Translations under genes and position numbers: made by a program
The notes under the pieces: generated by a model
Databases searched by the model: none
Told to the model about the DNA's origin: nothing
Seen by the model: the letters and a program-made list of their open reading frames with translations, nothing else
Source of the DNA: Aptenodytes patagonicus
Lineage: Eukaryota; Chordata; Aves; Sphenisciformes; Spheniscidae
DNA: 64,000 nucleotides
Reading direction: 5' to 3'
NCBI RefSeq assembly: GCF_965638725.1
Contig: NC_134963.1
Location: 13,668,501-13,732,500, forward strand
Part shown: piece by piece, positions 20,380-29,830 of the stretch
How the letters are laid out: every line of letters starts with the position of its first letter
Numbering within the stretch: position 1 is the stretch's first letter

Positions 20380-20690
20380 TATGTAACTAATAAACCTATT
20401 GTGTTTTAACAGGGTAATGCATGGAGAAGCAGCGTCGCTTATACAAGATGTTGATGGAATTTACTGTATCTATCTATATATATATAAAATCCCCTTTCAA
20501 GAATAAAGTGTATCAACTTACAACACAACAGACGGCAGAGGGATAAGTGAAACAGACAAAAGACAAACAAGATAATAATCTGTTTCCAATCAGTTAAGCC
20601 CTGTAGAATTTGTAATACGCGGTTTGCATATTCCCCCTGTGTTTTGTAATTAATTATCTATCTGTTAGGATGCGCCGCCGCCGACTTTGT
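20380..20690. promoter_or_regulatory. AT-rich island 3.8 kb upstream of LHX5 (candidate conserved element)
   Basis: An abrupt change from GC-rich DNA to balanced or AT-rich sequence with little simple repeat. It carries overlapping TAATTA sites at 20647-20652 and 20651-20656 and several ATA/TATA motifs. Composition and location fit a developmental enhancer. Conservation was not tested. Confidence 0.33.
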
Positions 20691-20949
20691 TGATATTTCC
20701 AACTCTTTTTAGTCGCAGGCGGCGGTCACGCCGGGAAGCGCGGAGGAGCGCGGAGGAGCGCGGAGGAGCGCGGAGCGGGGCCGGGCTCCGCGGCTCTGCC
20801 CGGCCCGGGGAAGCCGAGCCCGGGCGCGGTGGGAGGCGGCGGTTCCGCGCCGCTCCGCGCTCCTCCGCGGGGCTGCTGCCGACGGGAGCGCGTTTGGGGG
20901 CGGGCGAGGCTTCTCCTCCCCGCGTTCCCCTCCTCTCCCCTGGTAAGAG

Positions 20950-21340
20950 GGGGACGGTGCAGGTTTTAACATTAAACAAACCCAGCAAGCATCTCCTCGC
21001 CGGGCCATAGGCGTTTCTGAGTGACTGCGTTACAAATTGTAAATTTAAATAGCTCACAGGATTCATTACCTCCCGCGTCTGATTTCACCCAGCCGTGAAA
21101 AATTGTCCTGGTGTACCACTGAGAAAGGGTTTGCTGCAAAGAACCACAGTCTAATCACCAGCTTTCTCTCTCCAACAAAAGTGTAATTATTTTGTTTTGG
21201 GTGTAAATATAACCCACGATACAAAAAAAAAAAAAGAAAAGAAAAAAAAAAAAGATAAACCTCCAGCAGCGTCTGAATGCATTACGGGGCCGTTCAAAAA
21301 GATCCGTCCTAAATTAATACCAAGGTTAAAAGGGGAAGGC
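20950..21340. promoter_or_regulatory. Second AT-rich island upstream of LHX5 (candidate conserved element)
   Basis: Complex, non-repetitive sequence with TAATTA at 21184-21189, interrupted by an A-rich tract at 21222-21256. It is separated from the first island by a GC-rich repeat (GCGGAGGAGC, 20736-20780). Confidence 0.3.
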
Positions 21341-21959
21341 AGCTGAGACATGGAAATTTCCGTATTATGGGGGGGGGGGGGAGCGAGGTGCGTGTGAGCG
21401 TGTCTGCGAGTGTGCGTGTGCGTGTTCACACCGCTGGCGAACAATGCGGCACCCCCGCCCCCGCGCGCACAGCGCCGCGGAGCCCCACGCAGCCCCCACG
21501 GTGCCACCCGGACCCCCCTCTCCGACCCACCGGTCCTTCTCTCCCCTCCCCCCCGCAAAGGGGGCTGTGAGGAAGGGCCGGGGTCCTGCTGTGTCCCCCC
21601 CGCCCGGCGCTGGGGAGAGGGGATGCCCCGGCCCGGGGTGGCTCTTTGCTCCCCGCGGGTGTTTCTGTAAACGGCGGCGGGGGGAGAGGAGGGGGGGGGG
21701 GCGTTGAAAAAATAAACAAACAACCCCCCCCCCCCCGACCCCACCGCGGCCCAAATGCAAACGAAGAACCGGGGGATTTTTATTTTTGTTTATCGCCCTT
21801 TTCTTATTTTGTAACGAATTTATTGTTTCCTTCCCTCCGAGCTCCAGCCCGGGGTTTCGGAGGAAGAAACGGCACAAAACGAAAGGCGACGCCGGCGCCG
21901 GCGGCAGGGTGAAGCCCCGGGAGAGGCGGAACGGCTGCGGGCTCGGCGGTTTAAAGGAA

Positions 21960-22068
21960 AAAAAAAACCCAAACCCAAACCAAACCACAAAAAAAAAAAA
22001 AAAAAAAAAAAAAAGGAAGGGGGGGGAATCACAAACCAAACCAAAATGAAAACACAAAAAAAAAATCA
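21960..22068 (+). repeat. A-rich and A/C-rich low-complexity tract
   Basis: Three A-runs of 8-27 bases are separated by CAAAC-type and GGAAGG segments. The style resembles the intron 1 tract at 15.4-15.6 kb. Confidence 0.85.
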
Positions 22069-23817
22069 GGCCGGGGCAGCGGGGCGGGTGCCGGCCGGCG
22101 GCCGCAGAGCTCGGCGGCCCGTCGGTGCGAGCCCGGGCGCGGGGAGCGGCCCCGCGGAGAGCCCCGAATCCCCCGCGGCACCGCGGCGGGGCCGCCCCGG
22201 CCCGGGCCCGGACCCGGACCCGGGCTGCCGGAGCCCTGGAGCTCGCCGCTCCCGGTTTTGGGGGCAGCCAGCGCCGACCGAGGTGCCGCTTCCCCCGCTC
22301 CCCTCGCCCTTTCCCCCGCCCTCCCCACAGCCGTTTTAATGAGCTGTTGTGGGGTTGGGGTTTTTTTTTGGTTTTGGTTGGGTTTTTTTTTTCGGTGGGC
22401 GGCGGTAATTGGCGAAGCTTTAATTGCCCCCCGCCCCGAGCCCCTCCTAGCTCCGGCACGATCCCGGGGCCCCGTTCCCATCGCCCCGACGGTTCCCCGG
22501 GGCTAACCCCCTCCCCGGGCCGGGGGTCCCATTCTGCGCGGAGCCGGCCCGGAGCCCCGTGGCTGCCGCTCTCCGCGATGCCGAATCGCGGGTGGGCAAA
22601 GCCTGGCTGTGAGTAGCGTGTGTTGCAATAAACGAAGCGGAGGCAGCCAAAGCCAGAGCTTCGGAAACTTATTGACTTGAGGGGGATGCGGCGAAGAACT
22701 GGCTCCAAATTTCCTCGGGTGATCCCCGGCCCGCTACAACCTCCCGTCGATGCGACCGCCCCCCCGGAGGGGCTGCTCGAGCCGTTCCCACCCGCTCCCC
22801 CCACCGCCTTCCCGCTAATGAGCGTGTGTGTTGACACGGCGAGGCGATGCCCCCGTTTGCCTTTGTTTGGGAGGTGTGAAAGAGGGAATCTGCATGAGAA
22901 AAGCCGGCGGCAACCGCGGAGCTCCGCATAGCAGCGGCGGGACGGAGCGAGCCGGTGCGTGGGGAGTCCGCCCTGGCGGGGCAGAAGCCCCCGGAGCGGG
23001 GGGGGGGGGGGGGGTGTGAGGACGGGGGACGGGGATGCGGGGGGGGGGGGGGGGGCAGGGCTGAAGCTGGGGGTTGTGGTGCTGTTTGCGAGCCAGAGAG
23101 GGGAAGGGAGCTCGCCCCGGTGCTCCCGTCGGGGGTCGGGGCTGAGCCGGGCGCTGGCAGGGGTTTTACCCCCGGGCAGCCCCCGCACACGGGAACCCCA
23201 AAGCTGGCGGGGCGCTGGGCGTCCCCGCCGGGCTGTGCCCCCTCGGCTCCTTCCCCCTCCCTTGGATTTTCTTGGGAAATAGGGAGCGGGGAGCACACGG
23301 CCCGCACCTGCGGGCGGGATGAGAGGGCCGGGTTACGGCGCTCCCACCTTCCTGCTAATGGGCACTGTGGGGCCACTCGGGGGGGGACACACGGGGGGGG
23401 GCTGAGAGCGCCCCGAAGCCACGCGTGCCGCGGAGCAAGGGGGCCAGTAAGGGCGGCGGGGGGCAGCTCCGGCGGGGAGGGCGGTTTGCCGGGGCTGGTG
23501 GAGGCGGAAAGCGGAGCAGGGCCGCTGCTCTCTCCCTCCCACGTCCCGGGTGGGCGCGGAGCCCCGCTCCGGGACGGGTCCGACACCGATGCCTTCGGCA
23601 GGGCTGAGCCCCGGGATGGAGGAACCCTGCCGGGATCCCGGCCCCGATCCGCGCCGGGTCCCGCCGGGCCCCCCGAGCCCCGCCTGGCCCTGGCACCGCG
23701 CTGTCCCCCTCCGCGTCCCCCTCGTGGGCCCCGGTCCCCCGTGTCCCGCCCGGCCGGCGGCGTGGAGCTCTCCAGGGTGCTGAACCGCGCGGCCCCGGCG
23801 GGCCCGGCCGCCCCCTG

Positions 23818-23850
23818 CCCCGGCCCCGGCCCCGGCCCCGGCCCCGGCCC
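23818..23850 (+). repeat. (CCCCGG)n hexanucleotide run
   Basis: Five tandem CCCCGG units, read as GGGGCC on the - strand, in very GC-rich DNA. Confidence 0.85.
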
Positions 23851-23904
23851 GCCGCCCCCGCCTCGCCCTGCGGGCACCGGGGCACCGGGCACGGCTGCCC
23901 CCCT

Positions 23905-24320
23905 CCACCCTTCCCTTCCTTCCTTATTTCGTTCGTTCTCTCTCTCTCGCTCTTCCCCTCTCTGTTTTTCTCCTTTTTTCCCCCCGTTTTTCTCTTCCCC
24001 CCTCCCCCCCCGTCTTTCTCCTTTTCTTTTTCTTTCTTCTGGTCTTCTCCCCTTTTTTTCCTCTTTATTTTTCTGTCTTTCGCTTTATTTTACTGTCTTT
24101 CTCCTTTCCTTTTTTTACTGTCTTTCTCCTTTCCTTTTTTCTCTTTCGCTCTCTTTCGCTCTCTTTCGCTCTCTTTCGCTCTCTTTCTCTCTCTCTTTTT
24201 CGCCTCCCCCCCCCCCCCCCGCTGCTCTATTTCTCGTTTTCCCCTCTCATTTCGCACACATTCAATACCGATCTCTCCGTCTCTGTTTTTCTCTCCTTTC
24301 CCGTTTCTCTCCCTCCTCCC
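23905..24320 (-). repeat. 0.4-kb polypyrimidine tract (purines on the - strand)
   Basis: Almost entirely C and T on the + strand, with four tandem copies of a 10-base unit (TCTTTCGCTC) near 24142-24185 and a C-run at 24208-24221. Confidence 0.9.
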
Positions 24321-25070
24321 ACAGAAAGCTGCGTTTGCCAGAAAGACTGGAAATTTTGCAAACGCGACGATATAATTAGCAGACACTCGTCGGACCCCCC
24401 CCCACCCCCCAGTACCGTGCCAACATTAACTACTTCATTCCGACGGGAGCCGGGCTGCGCTGCCCGGGGACACCGCCAGCTCCAGGCACCGTCCCTGCCG
24501 CGGGGGTGGGGACCGGCGGGATCTCAGCGCGATTTTTATTTTTTGCTCTTACAGCGGCTGCGATTAAAACCGAAACCCGAACCGCCGGTGCCTGCCCGCC
24601 CCGAGAGGCGGCAGCGCGGGGGGGGGACACCCAGGCGGCCGAGAAAAAGAAGCGGCGAACCCCGAGTGTCACGGAGAGGCGACGCTCGGACACGTCCCAC
24701 CTCTCCTCTTGCACGAACGCTCCTGCCCTTGCACGCACACCCCACACACCCTCCCCCCCGCATCGCCCCCCCCCCCCCCCCCGGGACTGCGAACCGGCCG
24801 GACCGCCGGCTCCTCCCCGGGACCACCTGCGTGGAGCCCCGGAGAGGGGCTCGCCTGGCTTCCCCCAGCCCCGACACCTCGGTGAGGGGCCCGGGGTCTG
24901 CCCCTGCCCGCCTGCACGGCTCTTTGTCTGCCTCGTCCTCTCCTGCACACACGCGCACCCTTTCCCCGCGTACACCACCCAACCTGCGTGTCCCCTCCCG
25001 CTCCTTCATGCATGTCCACGTATGTGCACATACCCTGCGCGTGCACACGCACTCACGCTTCCCTGCACAC

Positions 25071-25128
25071 ACCCAAACCCTCTTCCCCTATACCTCCACA
25101 CCCGAACCCTCTTCCCCTATACCTCCAT
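25071..25128 (+). repeat. 29-base tandem duplication
   Basis: Two adjacent 29-base copies (25071-25099 and 25100-25128) differ at two positions. They lie inside a C/A-rich stretch with many CACAC and CACGC motifs (24720-25240). Confidence 0.85.
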
Positions 25129-25299
25129 GGCTCACAAACACACCCCTTCAACACGTTACATGCACACACCAGCCAGCCTTAACGCGCACCGAAGCGCACG
25201 CACAAAACCAGCCCTCACACACGCACATTCCCCCTGCAACACCCATCTCGGTGGCCCTGCCTTCTCTGACGTACCCAGGCTCTGTGGGAGCTGACACTA

Positions 25300-27364
25300 T
25301 CCCTCAGCCCTATCTTTTTATACCAGGAGATGAGGTTTTTCTCTCGGTGTAGGCCAGAGGAGAGAGCCCTTCCTGAGGTTGCCCTGGGGCCGGGAGCGGG
25401 GCTGAGTGTTTGGCCTAGACCGCTCCAACGCTCATTTCACAACCTGGGTGAGAAGCCAGGGCAGAAGCACCTCACGCTGGGCAGGGGTCTGAAAACACGT
25501 CCCTCGCCTCAGTGAAGGGGGAGACTGCGTATGGGACCCCTCTAACCTCATCAGCTGCCTAACATGCAGTTCTGGTGAGCGTGTTTGGACTGTCACTGTC
25601 ACCTGGGCACATGGCCACGTTGCTTTCTTTCTCCTGCCTTCCCCTCTCCTCCGTCCCCACTAGAAATACACAACCTGCCTCTCTTAACCATGATCAGGAC
25701 CACAAAAGCAGCCCCACCTGCTCTGGTCAAGGGGGTCTCCCATCGGTACCTGGGTATCTTGGGCTTCCCAAGGTGCCCAAGAGCCAGGAGAGAAGATCTG
25801 GCAGCAGGGTACTGTGTGGGACCGTGAAGTGAGGTGAAGGGCTGAAAGGGGAGCAGAGTCCCTGCGGGCTTGGGAAGCTGTCGGTTTCTTTCCATTTTTC
25901 TTTAAATGCTTCCCATCCTTCTTTTTTTTTTTTTGAGCAGGGCAAAAACCAGCGTGGGGGAACGTAGGTTTAGCACGTCCGTTGGAAGCGACTTCTCACA
26001 GCTGGAGGTGGGGATGGACAAGGGCCAGTCTCGGCAGGGCTCCTCACCTCAGCCGGCGTGTGGGATCAAGCCCCGAAAAGGCACTGCAGGGCAGAGGCGC
26101 TCCCAAGGAGAGCTCCATCCACCCAGGCCTTGCTGCAGGTGAGTCCCGAAGCAGGGGCAGGCGCCCTGTGTGCAGGGACGGCCTTAACCCTTGCAGCGCC
26201 TGGGTGGTGACAAAGTCCCCTTGTCCCCAGCACCGGGGCTGATTCGTCAGATTAGCTGAGGGAATAACGAGCGTTCAAACAAGTGAGGACTTGCTGGGCA
26301 GTGTGCTGCTTTATTGTCTTACTGTAAGCAAACGACGTTTTGGGCAGCTTCCCATGTGGGCTCACGGAGCTTGACAAGTGAATTCGGGCAGGGAACATAG
26401 ATGAGGCTGATGCAGGCTGGCTTGTTGTGAAAAGACGAGGTATGTATGCGGGTATATATAAATGCGAAGGCATCTCACGTGTATGCACACGTATCCACAC
26501 CCGCACAAACTACACAGGTCAAGCCTGGGGTGCAAACCTTCCCCTGACGCCCCACGCCCTGCTCACGCAGCCCAGGGTGCTTCAGTCCGCACGCACACCC
26601 ACGCACGCTCACACGCGTGGCTCGCGGGTGCAGAGGGAGCGGGGCTGGGGGTGTGAGCATGTTCCTCCTGCGCCCCCACAATCCCAACCCAAGGCAGCAA
26701 TTAAAGAGGCCATTTTATCTTTGCAGAATCTGAACCTGGTTCTGCACTTGAAAGCCAGGGGGGAATTAAATCCGGCAGAGGCAGGCTCAGGTCTTTGGCT
26801 CGCAGATGCTTTGTGCAACTTCTCTGGACTTCAGCAGGGACAGCATGTACAGAGCCGAGAGCAGCCCCTGGCCCCGGCTCTTAATTTCTTTGCACTGGTG
26901 CATGAGAGGAGATTAACGGAGGGAGCAGCAGGCTGCACCTCTGAACTCTTTGGTCACTCCTCATACAGCATCTTCCTTTGTTTTCCCTCGCATCCACATC
27001 TCTAACCCTGTGGAAACCAGGCTTTGGCTGGCTGCAAACTGCGGACACCAGTCCTGCAGGTACTGGTACAATTTCTTTATTTTTTTTTCCCCCTCCAGAA
27101 ACATAAGGGATAAACACAATAATTTCAAAGAACTGAAAGCTTCCCGCTGGAGAAGCCAACAGGGACCTGCCGCGAAGTCCTGGTATGGTGTGTCACTGAC
27201 ACTGATTCAATCTGACACCTGGGTGTCTCCAAAGCCATCACATTGTGTGCTGCAAATGTATATTAACATTAGTATGCATTGGCACAATACGGATCCATTA
27301 TTCCAAATGCTTATGAGAACTAGGTGCTGCATAGGAGCAGCTGCTGCTTTTTAAGCCTCAGAGC
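25300..27364. other. Start of the gene desert, no gene recognised
   Basis: Composition falls from CpG-rich to ordinary. No domain-bearing frame is seen. A T-run lies at 25921-25934. Confidence 0.5.
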
Positions 27365-27745
27365 ATCAATAGATTCATAGATTTTAGGGCCAGAAGGGAC
27401 CCCGGCGATCATGAAGTCTGACCTCCCACGGAGCGCGAGCCGTAGAGACTCGCCCGGTAATTTCTGCATCCTGCCCCGCAACTTGTGGTTAAGCAGCAGC
27501 CTCCCCTGCGAAAGGCAGCCGGCTTAGGGGTCGCTGGTGATGGAGAAGTTGAGTCTCCCTCCGTAAATTTGTTCCCTTGTTATATCGCTCTCCTCGTTAA
27601 TCATAAAAGGGCAATTTTTAATTTCAAGGCTCAGCTTGTGTAGATCCGGCTTCCCACCTCTTGGTCCTCTTGGATTCCCTCTTCTCCCACTTCTCCTGTA
27701 CCAGAAAAATGCTTTCCCCCTTTTGTTGAAGTAGTGGCTACATAA
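27365..27745 (-). mobile_element. Decayed CR1 LINE 3' end
   Basis: Read on the + strand, the segment begins with a CATAGATTTTAGGGCCAGAA-type sequence. That is the reverse complement of an amniote CR1 3' terminus. The following 300 bases follow the known 3' UTR order of an old CR1 subfamily: GTGATGGAGAA, GTAAATTTGTTC, TTAATCAT and AATTTTTAATTTCAAG. It is non-coding and truncated. The assignment is by recalled consensus. Confidence 0.7.
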
Positions 27746-29659
27746 GAGAAAAGAAAAAATTCAGTGTCCTGGAATGTCATCTGAAAAAGGATTGGTACTT
27801 CTTATGGGTGGAAACGGTATCTGGCAAATGTTCAAATTTTGGGTGATCCCCTGACTGTAAGTGTTTAGTCTTGAGTCTTTGTTTAAAAAAAAACCAGTCT
27901 GTATAAATGCATTTTGCAGCAAAGGGGTAATGCTGTAGAAGGGCTTTGGTTTATATTACTTCTCTTGCTCCCAGAAAATGAAAGAAAAAAAGAGAATGAA
28001 AATCCACTAAATCAATGAAATAAAAAAAGCTGAAAGTCCTGTATTATGGTCACAAAAATTCTTCAAATAAACACCTCCTGGGAGACAGCTGAAGATGGGT
28101 AATTATCATTTAAACCACCTCTGATGTCCAAATCACTGACAAAAACTCACTGATAAATGACCCAGGATCAGATGCAGAGTTTGCCTTCCTACAGGGGTTT
28201 GTCCCTTCGGTCCCCACCCATTTCCCCTTCGTTTTGGGGACCGCAGCTCCGTCCCCCGTTGCCTTTCTGTCCTGATGCCGTCAGATTAGTGGCTGCAAGC
28301 GCGGTGCCAGGCTGTCTGCACGAGCTCCCCCTGAAGCACGTCGGCTCCCCAGCCCTTCTGGAAATTAGCTGATGTGAGCATGCGTCCAACCTCACACTCA
28401 ACTTTTAAAGCAGAAACTAGTTGAAAGGGGCTGTTTTCCAGCAACGTCACCCTGCGTTTGCTGCTGAGCATGTGGGAAAGGAAGGATTAGCAAATGGGAT
28501 GGTTTGCAAGGCATTATCCAACAGGAAAAAAGGCATAATTGGTCATCTTCAGTTTGTCCCTCATAAGCAGTCTTGAGTTGACGCAACGCGATAAGCCAAT
28601 GTCACCTGATAGCCGCGGCAGAAGAGATACAGCCCCACCACTGAGGCTGTAAAGAGCCGGAGAGTGGAGGGATGCAGTGGGGGGCACAGAGCCTGCAGGG
28701 ATGGGGCAACTTTCGTGTGGTTGTACGGGACGGGGGGAGCGGCTCAGGGACTGGGACAGGGAGCAGGGGTGGGGAGCTGAGGAGTGGACTGGTGGCTACA
28801 AGCCGAGGGGCCTCTCCTGTGCCCTCGCTCGGGGTAACTCCCAGTCCTTCCCCATGCAGGGTTGCTTCAGGATGGGAAGGTGCACTTCTGCATTCCCAGG
28901 GGAACGGCTTGGCTGGCCTCAGGAGTTTTTTGCCTCCTTTCTGAGATGATGTGATGCCTTTGACAGCATTTCCTACATGAAACAGCCAGTAGGAGACCAA
29001 CATGAAACTAAAAACCCTTTCATATCCTCAGGTGAAGGTGGTAGAAGCAAGAGTTAAGACAAACTGTACTTCTTGCAATGAGTTATCTGTGGAACTCCTC
29101 GCTGCAGGAGCTTAATGGGTTGCGAGGAAACTGGACAAGCTCGTAGGAGAGCAATTCCTTGAAGGATGTTAAGAACATTGAACCCACAGCTGGCTCTGGT
29201 GATCCCCAAGAGCATCCCAGGGAACTGTTATATATGCTTGCCCTGCTCTGCTGCTCTTCCCCAGATGAAGGCTCCCTGTCCCTCCTGGGGACAGCAGCCT
29301 GAGGTCTTTTCCTTGGTTGGGACGTGGCCACTCCTCTCTTCTTATAAGATGCTTGTTTTTTCTCCAGCTCCGTATTTTCTCAAGATCTGAGAAAGTAAGG
29401 AGCAATTGCGTTCCTGGAAAGGATGTCTCCAGCACTTCTCCTCCTATCCCACCTTGCATGAATAGCTTCTTTCTTGGCTGCTAAGCTGAATCCTGGTTTG
29501 CTTTTTCTGTTCCATTGCTCGGCTAATGTCACAGCAGACATATCCCTCACCTCTCATAATCTCTGACAATGATGAGAGGAAATGAAAAAAGATTATTTAG
29601 TATCATTTTTTCCTTCTACTAGACGTTTCATGTAGGAAACACTTTCAAAGAAGAGGGGT
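27746..29659. other. Gene-desert sequence, no gene
   Basis: Ordinary composition, with AT-rich stretches at 27740-28150. A 15-base inverted pair lies at 28969-28983 and 29625-29639 (see findings). No coding signal is seen. Confidence 0.5.
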
Positions 29660-29830
29660 GAATCACGCAACCACAGAAATTAGAGATGGAAAAGACCTTC
29701 TAGTCTTTTTTAGTCATCACAGTCCATTTCCCTGTGAATGCAGAAAAGCTTCTGAGTACAGTTAGATTTTTCAAGGACTTTGTCCAGTCTAAACCAACTT
29801 TAGCAAGAAAGCTTCAACTTGAGTCCATTC
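29660..29830 (-). mobile_element. Decayed CR1 LINE 3' fragment
   Basis: The + strand contains ACAGAAATTAGAGATGGAAA, then AGACCTTCTAGTC, AGTCCATTTCCCTG, GAATGCAG and GACTTTGTCCAGTCTA. This is the usual order of the reverse-complemented CR1 3' UTR in birds and reptiles. The copy is truncated and diverged. Confidence 0.7.

Larger units (their letters stand above)
17340..25300. other. Large CpG-rich domain upstream of LHX5, no protein gene
   Basis: Dense CpG, many G- and C-runs and long overlapping open frames on both strands, none with a recognisable domain. It contains the GA tract (18.4-19.1 kb), an alternating purine-pyrimidine block (19.48-19.62 kb), AT-rich islands (20.38-20.69 and 20.95-21.34 kb), A-rich tracts (21.96-22.07 kb), a GGGGCC hexanucleotide run (23.82 kb) and a CT tract (23.9-24.3 kb). 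CpG domains of this size are usual around Polycomb-bound homeobox genes. Confidence 0.55.

Noticed and set aside
21365-23296. A 643-residue open frame on the - strand upstream of LHX5
   Set aside because: Pro/Arg/Gly/Ser-rich with F-runs from A-tracts, overlaps other long frames on the + strand, and shows no family motif. It follows from high GC and few stops.
22955-24379. A 474-residue + strand frame ending in F/S/L-rich sequence
   Set aside because: The second half translates the CT tract and the first half is G-rich DNA. There is no domain, and overlapping frames exist on the - strand.
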